A DNA stretch of 32,691 nt from Amycolatopsis thermalba (GCF_003385215.1 NZ_PQHW01000079.1:1-32691), one strand, 5' to 3'; shown: positions 21,779 through 30,310, counted from the first letter of the stretch. Numbers and translations: made by a program. The notes: generated from the letters alone by a model not told the origin.

Positions 21779-22684
21779 GTGCTGACCGTGGTGTGGGTCG
21801 ACGAGCTGGACGAGCGGACCACCCGCGAGGTCCGCGAGCTGCTGCTGGCCGCCCGTGAGGTGGACGGACGACCGGACGTGTCCCCCGGCGAGCCGTTGCC
21901 CGGGGAGTTCGCGTCCGGGCCGCACCTGCTCGCCCGTGCCGACGGCGTGCTGGCCGGGTACGCCCACCTGGACGTCTCCGGTGACGCGTTCGGCCGCCAG
22001 GTGGCCGAGCTGATCGTGCGGCCGGACTCTCGGCGCCGGGGCGTGGGCACCGAGATGCTGTCCGCGCTCGCCGACCGAGCCGGCGACGCGCCCTTGCGGA
22101 TCTGGGCGCACGGCGACCACCCGGGCGCCGCGGCCCTGGCCGAACGAGCGGGCTTCTCGCGTGCCCGCGAACTGCTGGTCATGCACACCCCGGTCGACCC
22201 GGACTGGCCCGAACCCCGGCTGCCCGAGGGCGTCTCGCTGCGCACCTTCGTGCCCGGCCGGGACGAGCAGGCCGTCATCGAGGTCAACGCCCGCGCCTTC
22301 GACTGGCACCCGGAGCAGGGCCGGCTCACCGTCGACGACCTGCGGGCCGAGGAGGCCGCGGACTGGTTCGACGCGGACGGGTTCTTCCTCGCCGAAGACG
22401 GCGCGGGCAAGCTGCTCGGTTTCCACTGGACGAAGGTCCACCCGGCCAACCCGCGCCGCTTCGGTGGCCGGGAGACCGGCGAGGTCTACGTCGTCGGCGT
22501 CGACCCGGGCGCGCAGGGCGGCGGGCTGGGCAAGGCGCTGACCCTGGCCGGCCTGCGTTACCTCCGGGACCGCGGCCTGCCGCAGGTGATCTTGTACGTG
22601 GAGGGGGACAACGCGCCCGCGATCGCCGTCTACTCGCGGCTCGGCTTCGCCCGGCACGAGGTCGACGTCCAGTACGAACGGTGA
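21779..22684 (+). CDS. mshD: Mycothiol synthase
   Basis: Last step of mycothiol synthesis: acetylation of Cys-GlcN-Ins with acetyl-CoA. The 301-residue protein has two GNAT domains. In the first, the acetyl-CoA loop is R-R-R-G-V-G-T-E-M. The second, catalytic one has V-Y-V-V-G-V-D-P-G-A-Q-G-G-G-L-G-K-A-L and the closing I-L-Y-V-E-G-D-N-A-P-A-I-A-V-Y-S-R-L-G-F. The GTG start at 21779 has GGGAG upstream and follows glnR closely, so the two are probably cotranscribed. The order glnR-mshD-pst is that of M. tuberculosis. Confidence 0.95.
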   Translation: MLTVVWVDELDERTTREVRELLLAAREVDGRPDVSPGEPLPGEFASGPHLLARADGVLAGYAHLDVSGDAFGRQVAELIVRPDSRRRGVGTEMLSALADRAGDAPLRIWAHGDHPGAAALAERAGFSRARELLVMHTPVDPDWPEPRLPEGVSLRTFVPGRDEQAVIEVNARAFDWHPEQGRLTVDDLRAEEAADWFDADGFFLAEDGAGKLLGFHWTKVHPANPRRFGGRETGEVYVVGVDPGAQGGGLGKALTLAGLRYLRDRGLPQVILYVEGDNAPAIAVYSRLGFARHEVDVQYER

Positions 22685-22803
22685 TCGCCGTTCCGTTACG
22701 TTAACCCTGCGCCAACCTTCCATCACGGATCGCGTACCCGCAGGTCACGGCCCGGACACGACGCCCGTTCGAGTGACGTTGTCCCGCTCACATTGGCGCC
22801 CTT

Positions 22804-22825
22804 GTTCACTTTGCGTTCATCTGTA
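22804..22825 (+). promoter_or_regulatory. PHO box (PhoP binding site) upstream of pstS
   Basis: GTTCACTTTGC (22804-22814) is followed directly by GTTCATCTGTA (22815-22825): two 11-nt direct repeat units of the streptomycete PHO-box type (G/T-TCAYYYRG/C-G). Weaker GTTC/GTTG units in 11-nt register lie at 22767-22788. The box stands 75-95 bp before the pstS start, so the pst operon should be induced by PhoR-PhoP in phosphate limitation. Confidence 0.75.
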
Positions 22826-22899
22826 CAGAGGGGCACGTCCACCCGTGCTGCCTAATGTCCGGTTGCGACGAATGGCTTTCAATAGCTGGAGGACATGAA

Positions 22900-24027
22900 G
22901 TGAAGATCATGCGGCCGATGGGTGCTCTCGGCATCGCAGCGAGCGCTGCCCTCGTGCTCGCGGCCTGTGGCACGGACCCGGCCTCGACCGGCAACACCCA
23001 GACCTCGGGTGCGGCGACCGCGCCGACCGCGACCGCCAACGTCGAGTGCGGCGGCAAGTCGCCGCTGACCGGCGAGGGTTCGACGGCCCAGAAGACCGCG
23101 GTGGACATCTTCGCCCAGCAGTACACCAAGGCCTGCGCCGGCCAGATCGTGAACTACAACGCGACCGGCTCCGGCTCCGGCGTCAAGCAGTTCACCGCCA
23201 AGCAGGTCGACTTCGGCGGCTCCGACTCGCCGCTGAAGACCGGTGACGAGCAGACCAAGGCCAACGAGCGCTGCGCCGGTGGCGAGGCGTGGAACCTGCC
23301 GCTGGTCGTCGGCCCGGTGGCCATCGCCTACAAGCTGGACGGCGTCTCCTCGCTCACCCTGAACGGCGAGGTCGCGGCCAAGATCTTCAACGGCCAGATC
23401 ACCAAGTGGAACGACCCGGCCATCGCCGCCCTCAACTCGGGCGTCAACCTGCCGGACAAGCCGATCCAGGTGTTCTCGCGGTCGGACGAGTCGGGCACCA
23501 CCGACAACTTCCAGACCTACCTCGAGGCCGCCTCGAAGGGTGCCTGGACGCAGGGCACCGGCAAGGCCTTCAAGGGCGGCGTCGGCAACGGCGCCCAGGG
23601 CTCCAACGGTGTCGCCTCGGGCATCCGGGCCGCCGACGGCGCCATCGGCTACATCGAGTCGTCCTACGTCAAGGACGGCCTGAGCGCCGCCAAGCTGGAC
23701 AGCGGCTCCGGCGCCGTCGAGCTGACCCCGGAGAACGTGGCCAAGGCGCTGGACGCCGCCACCTTCCGCACCCCGGGCAGCAACGACCTGGCCATGGACC
23801 TCAAGGCCATCTACGCCAGCAACACCCCGGGTGCCTACCCGCTGCTGCTGACCACGTACGAGATCGTCTGCTCGAAGGGCTACGACGCCGACACCGCCAA
23901 GGCGATGAAGGCGTTCCTGACCGTGGCGGCCACCACCGCCCAGCAGCCGATCGCCGAGAAGGGGTTCGTGCCGCTCCCGCAGTCCCTGCAGGAGAAGGTG
24001 CTGACCTCGATCAAGGCGATCTCCTGA
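22900..24027 (+). CDS. pstS: Phosphate ABC transporter substrate-binding lipoprotein PstS
   Basis: A 375-residue lipoprotein. The signal peptide ends in the lipobox L-A-A-C at about residues 20-23, followed by a Thr/Ala-rich linker. Phosphate-binding blocks are A-T-G-S-G-S-G-V-K-Q-F, D-F-G-G-S-D-S-P-L and S-R-S-D-E-S-G-T-T-D-N-F. GTG 22900 is preceded by GGAGG; upstream in-frame ATGs lack one. The gene is followed by a strong hairpin before pstC, so PstS should be made in excess over the membrane parts. It is the first gene of the pst operon and has a PHO box upstream. Confidence 0.96.
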   Translation: MKIMRPMGALGIAASAALVLAACGTDPASTGNTQTSGAATAPTATANVECGGKSPLTGEGSTAQKTAVDIFAQQYTKACAGQIVNYNATGSGSGVKQFTAKQVDFGGSDSPLKTGDEQTKANERCAGGEAWNLPLVVGPVAIAYKLDGVSSLTLNGEVAAKIFNGQITKWNDPAIAALNSGVNLPDKPIQVFSRSDESGTTDNFQTYLEAASKGAWTQGTGKAFKGGVGNGAQGSNGVASGIRAADGAIGYIESSYVKDGLSAAKLDSGSGAVELTPENVAKALDAATFRTPGSNDLAMDLKAIYASNTPGAYPLLLTTYEIVCSKGYDADTAKAMKAFLTVAATTAQQPIAEKGFVPLPQSLQEKVLTSIKAIS

Positions 24028-24090
24028 ACGATCACCGCAACCCCTGATCGGTTTGCACTGAGTAACTGATGAGCGAGTCACTCGCAAAGG

Positions 24091-24123
24091 CGGACGCCCA
24101 CCGGCGACACCGGTGGGCGTCCG
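24091..24123 (+). terminator. Partial terminator between pstS and pstC
   Basis: A perfect 14-bp stem (24091-24104 with 24110-24123) and a 5-base loop, followed by CTTGCGT. It lies 63 bp after pstS and ends 31 bp before the likely pstC start. As there is no obvious new promoter, it probably lets a fraction of transcripts pass. Confidence 0.8.
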
Positions 24124-24154
24124 CTTGCGTCTAGACCACTCCCGGAGGCCCCCG

Positions 24155-25144
24155 ATTACGGCGCAACCACCGGCCACTGAGCGAACCCCCTCACTGGCCA
24201 CACCGAACAAGACCGCGAAGGTGCGGCCGGGTGACCGCATCTTCAAGAACCTGAGCACCGGCGCGGGCATCTTCGTCGTCGCGCTCATCGCGCTGATCGG
24301 GATCTTCCTGCTGGTGCAGGCGATTCCCGCGCTGGGCGCGAACAACGCCAACTTCTTCACCTCCCGCATCTGGCACACCGGCGATCCGGCGAACCTCGAG
24401 TTCGGCATCCTGGACCTGCTGCTGGTCACCATCTACACGTCGCTGTTCGCGCTGGTGCTCGCGATGCCGATCTCACTGGGCATCGCACTGTTCCTCACCC
24501 AGTACGCGCCGAAGCGGCTGGCGCGGCCGTTCGCCTACGTCGTCGACCTGCTGGCCGCGGTGCCGTCGATCATCTTCGGCCTGTGGGGAATCCTGGTGCT
24601 GGCTCCGCAGCTGGCGCCGATCGCCCAGTGGCTCAACGAGACGCTCGGGTTCATCCCGATCTTCGGCACCGGCAACGTGTTCCCGAACTTCCAGGGCACC
24701 ATCTTCACCGCGGGCGTGGTGCTCGCGGTGATGCTGCTGCCCATCATCACCTCGCTGTCCCGGGAGGTGTTCGAGCGCACGCCGACCGCCCAGGTCGAGG
24801 GCGCGCTGGCGCTCGGTGCCACCCGCTGGGAGGTCATCCGGACGACGGTCCTGCCGTTCGGCAAGTCCGGTTACATCGGCGCGTCGATGCTCGGCCTCGG
24901 CCGGGCTCTGGGCGAGACGATCGCGCTGGCCGTCATCCTCTACATCCCGGCGGGCAAGCCCTTCGACTGGAGCCTGTTCGACGGGGGCGCGACGTTCGCG
25001 TCGCAGATCGCGGCGAACTACGCCGAGTTCAACAACCCGAAGTCCGCCGGTGCCTACATCGCGTCCGGTCTGGTGCTGTTCGTCCTGACCTTCGCGGTGA
25101 ACTTCGCGGCCCGGTCGATCATCGGCCAGCGGAAGGCGGACTGA
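24155..25144 (+). CDS. pstC: Phosphate ABC transporter permease PstC
   Basis: A 329-residue permease with about six membrane spans and the binding-protein-dependent transport motif [20 protein letters not shown] (EAA loop). Start choice is unusual. GGAGG (24144-24148) stands six bases before an ATT at 24155, giving a protein that starts (M)[12 protein letters not shown], like other actinobacterial PstC proteins. The only conventional in-frame starts are GTG 24113, inside the terminator stem, and TTG 24125, just after it. The stop overlaps the ATG of pstA by one base (TGATG). Domain identity is certain; the ATT start is a proposal. Confidence 0.93.
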   Translation: MTAQPPATERTPSLATPNKTAKVRPGDRIFKNLSTGAGIFVVALIALIGIFLLVQAIPALGANNANFFTSRIWHTGDPANLEFGILDLLLVTIYTSLFALVLAMPISLGIALFLTQYAPKRLARPFAYVVDLLAAVPSIIFGLWGILVLAPQLAPIAQWLNETLGFIPIFGTGNVFPNFQGTIFTAGVVLAVMLLPIITSLSREVFERTPTAQVEGALALGATRWEVIRTTVLPFGKSGYIGASMLGLGRALGETIALAVILYIPAGKPFDWSLFDGGATFASQIAANYAEFNNPKSAGAYIASGLVLFVLTFAVNFAARSIIGQRKAD

Positions 25145-26070
25145 TGACCACGACACTGTCCGAGACCGAGCAGCTGGCCTCACCGCCGGCGTTCCAGCAC
25201 GTCAGCACGGGCCGCAAGGCGAAGAACGCGCTGGCCACGGTGCTCGTGTGGCTGTCGTTCCTGATCGCCGTCGCGCCGCTGGTGTGGGTGCTCTACACGG
25301 TGATCGCGAACGGCATCAAGCGCATCCCGTACAGCAACTGGTGGGGCCAGGACTTCGGGTCGGTGCTGTCCGACGAGGTCGGCGGTGGTGTCCTGCACGC
25401 CATCATCGGCACGCTCGAGCAGGGCCTGATGTGCGCGATCATCTCGGTGCCGCTGGGCCTGCTGGTCGCCATCTACCTGGTCGAGTACGGGCGGAACACG
25501 CGGCTGGCCAAGATCACCACGTTCATGGTGGACATCCTCTCCGGTGTCCCCTCGATCGTGGCCGCGCTGTTCATCTACGCGCTGTGGATCACCACGCTCG
25601 GCCTGCCGCGCAGCGGTTTCGCCGTGTCGCTGGCCCTGGTCCTGCTGATGATCCCGGTCGTGGTGCGGTCCTCGGAGGAGATGCTGCGGATCGTGCCGGA
25701 CGACCTGCGCGAGGCCTCCTACGCGCTGGGCGTGCCGAAGTGGAAGACGATCATGAAGATCGTGCTGCCGACGGCGCTGTCCGGCATCATCAGCGGGGTC
25801 ATGATGGCGCTGGCCCGCGTCATGGGCGAGACCGCGCCGCTGCTGGTGCTCGTCGGTTACTCCGCGTACGTCAACTGGGACCTGTTCGGTGACAACCAGG
25901 CCTCGTTGCCGCTGCTGATGAACACCGAACGGGCCACGAACTCGATGGAACCGGGTAGCGTCGGTTTCGACCGCATCTGGGGCGCCGCGCTGACCCTCGT
26001 CCTCATCATCGCCCTCATCAACCTGATCGCCACGGTGGTCTCCCGCCTGGTCGCCCCGAAGAAGAAGTGA
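25144..26070 (+). CDS. pstA: Phosphate ABC transporter permease PstA
   Basis: A 308-residue permease with six membrane spans, the [11 protein letters not shown] segment and the EAA-loop block [20 protein letters not shown]. Partner of PstC in the membrane channel. The ATG shares a base with the pstC stop, and pstB starts 10 bp after its end. Confidence 0.96.
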   Translation: MTTTLSETEQLASPPAFQHVSTGRKAKNALATVLVWLSFLIAVAPLVWVLYTVIANGIKRIPYSNWWGQDFGSVLSDEVGGGVLHAIIGTLEQGLMCAIISVPLGLLVAIYLVEYGRNTRLAKITTFMVDILSGVPSIVAALFIYALWITTLGLPRSGFAVSLALVLLMIPVVVRSSEEMLRIVPDDLREASYALGVPKWKTIMKIVLPTALSGIISGVMMALARVMGETAPLLVLVGYSAYVNWDLFGDNQASLPLLMNTERATNSMEPGSVGFDRIWGAALTLVLIIALINLIATVVSRLVAPKKK

Positions 26071-26080
26071 GCGTTCCGCT

Positions 26081-26857
26081 ATGGCCAAGCGAATCGACGT
26101 CAAGGACCTCGACATCTACTACGGCAAGTTCCACGCCGTCGACAGCGTCACGCTGTCCGTGCCGCCGCGGAACGTCACGGCCTTCATCGGCCCGTCGGGC
26201 TGCGGCAAGTCCACCGTGCTGCGCACGCTGAACCGGATGCACGAGGTCATCCCGGGTGCGCGGGTGGACGGGCAGGTGCTGCTCGACGGTGAGGACATCT
26301 ACGCGTCCTCGGTCGACCCGGTGCAGGTCCGCCGCACCATCGGCATGGTCTTCCAGCGGCCCAACCCGTTCCCGACGATGTCCATCCGGGACAACGTGGT
26401 GGCCGGGCTGAGGCTCGCCGGCACGAAGAACAAGAAGAAGCTCGACGAGATCGCCGAGCGGGCCCTGCGCGGCGCGAACCTGTGGAACGAGGTCAAGGAC
26501 CGGCTCAACAAGCCGGGCGGCAGCCTCTCCGGTGGTCAGCAGCAGCGCCTGTGCATCGCGCGGGCCATCGCCGTGCGCCCGGACGTCCTGCTGATGGACG
26601 AGCCGTGCTCGGCGCTGGACCCGATCTCCACGCTCGCGATCGAGGACCTGATCGCCGAGCTGAAGAAGGACTACACCATCGTGATCGTCACGCACAACAT
26701 GCAGCAGGCGGCGCGCGTGTCGGACCAGACGGCGTTCTTCAACCTGGCCGGCGTCGGCCAGCCGGGGCGGCTCGTGGAGATCAACGACACGGAGAAGATC
26801 TTCTCGAACCCGAACGAGAAGGCCACCGAGGACTACATCTCGGGCCGGTTCGGCTGA
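26081..26857 (+). CDS. pstB: Phosphate ABC transporter ATP-binding protein PstB
   Basis: A 258-residue ATPase: Walker A G37-P-S-G-C-G-K-S-T45, Q-loop [12 protein letters not shown] signature L-S-G-G-Q-Q-Q-R-L, Walker B V-L-L-M-D-E-P, D-loop S-A-L-D-P, H-loop V-T-H-N-M. It drives phosphate import through PstCA. Length and all motifs are normal. Last gene of the operon; a strong terminator follows. The counterpart Rv0820 (phoT) is directly followed by phoY2 in M. tuberculosis, whereas here about 3.4 kb of other genes intervene. Confidence 0.97.
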   Translation: MAKRIDVKDLDIYYGKFHAVDSVTLSVPPRNVTAFIGPSGCGKSTVLRTLNRMHEVIPGARVDGQVLLDGEDIYASSVDPVQVRRTIGMVFQRPNPFPTMSIRDNVVAGLRLAGTKNKKKLDEIAERALRGANLWNEVKDRLNKPGGSLSGGQQQRLCIARAIAVRPDVLLMDEPCSALDPISTLAIEDLIAELKKDYTIVIVTHNMQQAARVSDQTAFFNLAGVGQPGRLVEINDTEKIFSNPNEKATEDYISGRFG

Positions 26858-26864
26858 TCTCTTT

Positions 26865-26906
26865 CGACGAGACCCCCTCGGCTGCCTCGCCGAGGGGGTC
26901 TCGTCG
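26865..26906. terminator. Bidirectional terminator between pstB and the XRE gene
   Basis: An 18-bp perfect stem (26865-26882 with 26889-26906) and a 6-base loop, seven bases after the pstB stop and two bases before the stop of the convergent XRE gene. It serves both genes. Confidence 0.92.
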
Positions 26907-26908
26907 TG

Positions 26909-27775
26909 TCAGGGGGTTCCCGCCACCGGCAGCGCGACCGGGTCCGCCGGGGCGGTGAGGGTGGCCAGGAGCTGGAGCGCGGTCGCGGCGTCGGAGCCCG
27001 CGGGCGCGCTGTAGATCATCATGGTGAGGTCGGGATCGTCCGGGGCGCTCATCGCCACGTAGTCGAGCGCCAGCTCGCCGGCCCGGGGATGGGCGAACCG
27101 TTTGCGGCCGCGGGTCTTGCCGCGCACCCCGTGCCCGGCCCACAGGCGGCGGAAGTCGGCGCTGTGCAGGGAAAGTTCGCCCACCAGCTCGGCCAGCAGG
27201 GGATCGTCCGGGTGGCGTCCGGCATCGAAGCGGAGGTTCGCGACGGTGTCGCGCGCCTTGCTCTCCCAGTCGGGGTAGAGATCACGGGCCGCGTCGTCGA
27301 GGAAGACCAGCCGGGCCATGTTCCGCTCGGCCGCGGGCAGGGCGGGGAAGTCGGCGACCAGGACGCGGGCCAGATCGTTCCAGGCCAGCACGTCCAGGCG
27401 GCGTCCGATGAGGTAGGCGGGAACCGTGGTCAGGGCGTCCAGCGCCTGGCGCATCTCGGGACCGACCTGCTGGCGGCGGGCGGGCCGTTTCCGGGCCGTG
27501 GGCTGGGCGAGGTTGTGCAGGTGGGCGGTTTCGTCCGCGTCGAGGTGGAGCGCGCGGGCGACGGCGTCCAGGATGTCGGCGGACACGTTGCGGGCGCGGC
27601 CCTGTTCCAGGCGGGTGTAGTAGTCGACGCTCACGCCGGCGAGCAGCGCCAGCTCCTCCCGGCGCAGGCCCGGGACGCGGCGCCGCCCGCCGAAGGTGGT
27701 GGCACCGGCCTCCTCCGGGCTCAGGCGGGCGCGCCGGGTCTGGAGGAACTCGGTGAGCTGCTGTGCGCGGTCCAT
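26909..27775 (-). CDS. XRE-family regulator with MmyB-type ligand domain
   Basis: A 288-residue protein. Residues about 10-85 hold a helix-turn-helix with the typical R-R-V-P-G-L-R-R-E-E-L-A-L-L-A-G-V-S-V-D-Y-Y-T-R-L-E-Q-G-R pattern. The C-terminal two-thirds is the MmyB-like domain (L-D-V-L-A-W-N-D-L-A, then R-N-M-A-R-L-V-F and H-P-R-A-G-E-L-A-L-D-Y). Members commonly lie divergent from an oxidoreductase gene that they control. Here the divergent neighbour is a monooxygenase-like gene 149 bp away. Confidence 0.92.
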   Translation of the reverse strand: MDRAQQLTEFLQTRRARLSPEEAGATTFGGRRRVPGLRREELALLAGVSVDYYTRLEQGRARNVSADILDAVARALHLDADETAHLHNLAQPTARKRPARRQQVGPEMRQALDALTTVPAYLIGRRLDVLAWNDLARVLVADFPALPAAERNMARLVFLDDAARDLYPDWESKARDTVANLRFDAGRHPDDPLLAELVGELSLHSADFRRLWAGHGVRGKTRGRKRFAHPRAGELALDYVAMSAPDDPDLTMMIYSAPAGSDAATALQLLATLTAPADPVALPVAGTP

Positions 27776-27924
27776 GGTTCCCAGTATCCGCGGGAACGGC
27801 GCCGCCGAGCCTGGTTCCGGCAGACCCAGGCTCGGCGAACCGCGCCTGGACGAAGCCCTGGGTCCGGGCGGGCGGGCGCCGCAGGATGGATCACGTTCAC
27901 CCCGAGAGATCAGGAGTTTCCGCC

Positions 27925-28230
27925 ATGTCGAACACCCTCACCATCATCGCCGGCTTCACCGCCAAGCCCGGGCAGGAGCAGCGCCTGCGCGACGAGCTGA
28001 CCGCGATGATCGAGCCGTCCCTGGCCGAGGAGGGCTGCCTGGGCTACCAGCCCTACGCGCACCCGGAGGACCCCAGCCGGATGATCATCGTCGAGGAGTG
28101 GGCCGACAGCGCCGCGCTCGACCACCACTTCTCGCTGCCGCACTTCGAGCACGTCGCAGGGGTTCTGGAGGAGATCCTCGCCGAGCCGTTCACCCTGCGC
28201 CGGTTGACCGGCGTTCCCGCCGTGGACTGA
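27925..28230 (+). CDS. Antibiotic-biosynthesis-monooxygenase (ABM) domain protein, YgiN type
   Basis: A 101-residue protein with the ferredoxin-like ABM fold: T-I-I-A-G-F-T-A-K-P-G-Q-E, E-E-G-C-L-G-Y-Q, M-I-I-V-E-E-W-A-D-S-A-A-L-D-H-H-F and the P-H-F-E helix. Such proteins are quinol or polyketide-like monooxygenases, usually dimers. ATG 27925 follows CAGGAG. Divergent from the MmyB-type regulator, its likely controller. The coding bases 28102-28143 recur almost exactly in the repeat array downstream (28480-28521), so part of this gene seems to have been duplicated and then decayed. Confidence 0.92.
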   Translation: MSNTLTIIAGFTAKPGQEQRLRDELTAMIEPSLAEEGCLGYQPYAHPEDPSRMIIVEEWADSAALDHHFSLPHFEHVAGVLEEILAEPFTLRRLTGVPAVD

Positions 28231-28244
28231 CTGGGGACTCCGGG

Positions 28245-28718
28245 CACGTGAGGCAATTCGATGGGCGCTGTCGGTGGGTGCCGACAGCGCCGCCCGGGTC
28301 CTGGAGGACCTCCCGCGGACCGACCCGGGCAGCCCCGCCACGTGCGACGGAACCAGCGGGCACTGTCGGCGGGTGCCGCCTCCTCGCCCGGGCCCCTGGA
28401 AGACCAGCCTCCCCGCCGCGGACCGACCCGGGTGGCTCCCCACCACGTGAGGCGAAACCGGCGGGCACTGGCGGTGGGTGCCGACAGCGCCGCACTCGAC
28501 CACCACTTCTCGCTGCCGCACGTCGCGCGGGGTCCTGGAGGACCTCCCGCAGACCGACCCGGGTGCCTCCCGGCACGTGCGACGGAACCAGCGGGCACTG
28601 TCGGCGGGTGCCGCCTCCTCGCCCGGGCCCCTGGAAGACCAGCCTCCCCGCCGCGGACCGACCCGGGTGGGTCCCCACCACGTGAGGGAAATCCGGTGGG
28701 AACTGTCGGTGGGTGCCG
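28245..28718. repeat. Degenerate tandem repeat array, partly derived from the ABM gene
   Basis: About 470 bp between the ABM and EamA genes consist of repeated units. Each begins at a CACGTG (28245, 28339, 28444, 28574, 28679), continues with a G/C-rich ACTGTCGGCGGGTGCCG-like core, then CCTGGAGGACC and GACCGACCCGGGTGG. Unit lengths are 94, 105, 130 and 105 bp. Bases 28339-28435 and 28574-28670 are a perfect 97-bp direct repeat. The 130-bp unit contains 28480-28521, which equals ABM coding bases 28102-28143 in 41 of 42 positions, and similarity continues to about 28550 with a 9-bp deletion. Open frames through the array are artefacts of the repeats. Confidence 0.93.
28264..28291 (+). terminator. 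Hairpin at the start of the repeat array
   Basis: A perfect 11-bp stem (28264-28274 with 28281-28291) around TGGGTG, 34 bp after the ABM stop. It could end the ABM transcript. It is made from the repeat core, and the later copies have lost most of the pairing. Confidence 0.6.
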
Positions 28719-28732
28719 CTAGCGTCGAGGTC

Positions 28733-29641
28733 GTGGTTCAGGTTTTCGTGGACGGTGTCGGCGGGCGGTTGCCCAAGCCCCGGGTGCTCGCGGCCGCCGG
28801 GCGGGCCCTGGGGGCCATCCCGCCGCCGCTGCAGGTGCTGATCGGGATCGTCAGCGTGCAGGTGGGCGCCTCGCTCGCCAAGCAGCTGTTCGCGGTCGCC
28901 GGGCCGGCCGGCACGGTCACGCTGCGGTTGTTCTTCGCCGCGGTCGTGCTGCTGCTGGTGTGGCGTCCGGTGCTGCGGATGGGCCGCCGCGCGCTGCCGG
29001 TGGTCCTCGCCTACGGCGTCGTGCTCGGCGTCATGAACCTGACCTTCTACCAGGCGCTCGCGCGGATCCCGCAGGGCATCGCGGTCACCATCGAGTTCCT
29101 CGGGCCACTGGCGGTCGCGCTGGCCGGCTCGCGGCGCTGGATGGACGTGCTGTGGGCGATGGTGGCCGCAGGCGGTGTCGTGCTGCTCGCCGAGACGCGG
29201 GGCGACCTGTCGATGCTCGGCATCGTGTTCGCGTTGATCGCGGGCGCCTGCTGGGGGCTCTACATCCTGCTCAGCGCGTCCCTGGGCAAGCGCACCGAGG
29301 AGGGCAAGGGCCTCGCGCTGGGCATGGCCGTCGCGGCGGTCGCGGCGATGCCGGCTGGCGTGGTCGACAGCGGCACGAGCCTGCTGTCGCCGTGGGTGCT
29401 GCTCATCGGGCTCGCGGTGGCGCTGCTGTCGTCGGTCATCCCGTACTCGCTCGAGCTGGAGGCGCTGCGCAAGATCCCGCCGCGGGTGTTCGGCATCCTG
29501 ATGAGCCTGGAACCGGCCGTCGCGGCGCTGTCCGGGCTGCTGGTGCTGGGGGAGGCGCTGCACCCGCTGCAGTGGCTCGCGATCTGCTGCGTGGTCGTGG
29601 CTTCGATCGGGGCGACCCGCTCGATCCGCGATGCGCCCTGA
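28733..29641 (+). CDS. EamA/RhtA-type DMT-family transporter
   Basis: A 302-residue membrane protein with about ten hydrophobic spans and two EamA halves. Family marks are T-L-R-L-F-F-A-A, N-L-T-F-Y-Q-A-L-A-R-I-P-Q-G-I-A-V-T-I-E-F-L-G-P-L in the first half and the matching L-E-A-L-R-K-I-P-P-R-V-F-G-I-L-M-S-L-E-P-A-V-A-A-L in the second. RhtA-type members export amino acids such as threonine and homoserine. The start is uncertain: GTG 28733 and GTG 28748 are both possible and no strong ribosome site is seen. The repeat array runs to within about 15 bp of the start, so it forms the promoter region. Confidence 0.9.
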   Translation: MVQVFVDGVGGRLPKPRVLAAAGRALGAIPPPLQVLIGIVSVQVGASLAKQLFAVAGPAGTVTLRLFFAAVVLLLVWRPVLRMGRRALPVVLAYGVVLGVMNLTFYQALARIPQGIAVTIEFLGPLAVALAGSRRWMDVLWAMVAAGGVVLLAETRGDLSMLGIVFALIAGACWGLYILLSASLGKRTEEGKGLALGMAVAAVAAMPAGVVDSGTSLLSPWVLLIGLAVALLSSVIPYSLELEALRKIPPRVFGILMSLEPAVAALSGLLVLGEALHPLQWLAICCVVVASIGATRSIRDAP

Positions 29642-29663
29642 TCAACCTCGGTAGGCTGGCCGC

Positions 29664-30305
29664 ATGACCGTGCTCGACGAAGTCGGCCACTCAGCTGCGC
29701 TGCTTCGGACGCTCCAGCGCGAACTCATGGTCTACAAGTTCGGCATCGACGAGCTGATGACCAAGCTGCGCATCCTGTCCGAGGAGTTCGACTTCGCCAA
29801 CCAGCACGACCCGATCGAGCACCTGGCGAGCCGCGTCAAGTCGCCCGAGGCGATCCTCGACAAGCTCGCCCGCAAGGGCATCGCGCCGAGCATCGAGGCG
29901 ATCCGCGAGCACATCGAGGACGTCGCCGGCATCCGGGTGGTGTGCCCGTTCGTGCCGGACGTCTACCTGGTCGCCGAGATGCTCGGCCGCCAGGACGACG
30001 TCGAGATCGTCCGGACCAAGGACTACATCGCCGCGCCCAAGCCGAACGGCTACCGCAGCCTGCACCTGATCGTGCGGATCCCGGTGTTCCTGTCCGACCG
30101 GGTCGAGCGGGTCAAGGTGGAGATCCAGATGCGCACGGTCGGGATGGACTTCTGGGCGGCGGTCGAGCACAAGCTGTTCTACAAGTACGCCGGCACCGCC
30201 CCGGCCGACTTCGCCGACGAGCTACGCGCCGCCGCGGAGACCGCTGCCGACCTGGACGCGCGGATGACCGCCCTGCACCAGCGTCTGCAGGGCGGTCAGT
30301 CCTAG
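29664..30305 (+). CDS. Small alarmone synthetase (RelA/SpoT synthetase domain only)
   Basis: A 213-residue protein with the (p)ppGpp synthetase core and no hydrolase or TGS domains: D-V-A-G-I-R-V near 86-92, K-D-Y-I-A-A-P-K-P-N-G-Y130-R-S-L-H-L, and V-E153-I-Q-M-R-T followed by M-D-F-W-A-A-V-E-H-K. This is the RelQ/YjbM class, which adds pyrophosphate from ATP to GDP or GTP under envelope or nutrient stress. It starts 22 bp after the EamA gene and ends 5 bp before the convergent phoU stop. Its position between the Pst system and PhoU is not that of M. tuberculosis. Confidence 0.93.
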   Translation: MTVLDEVGHSAALLRTLQRELMVYKFGIDELMTKLRILSEEFDFANQHDPIEHLASRVKSPEAILDKLARKGIAPSIEAIREHIEDVAGIRVVCPFVPDVYLVAEMLGRQDDVEIVRTKDYIAAPKPNGYRSLHLIVRIPVFLSDRVERVKVEIQMRTVGMDFWAAVEHKLFYKYAGTAPADFADELRAAAETAADLDARMTALHQRLQGGQS

Positions 30306-30310
30306 TCGCG

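Noticed and set aside
28245..28718. Insertion sequence or transposon remnant
   Set aside because: No transposase-like frame, terminal inverted repeats or target duplication could be seen; the units derive from each other and partly from the ABM gene.
28261..28722. Long open frames through the repeat array (for example 153 residues on the plus strand and 457 residues on the minus strand)
   Set aside because: They consist of repeat-derived Pro/Gly/Arg-rich sequence, have no ribosome site, and several frames are open at the same time because of base composition.
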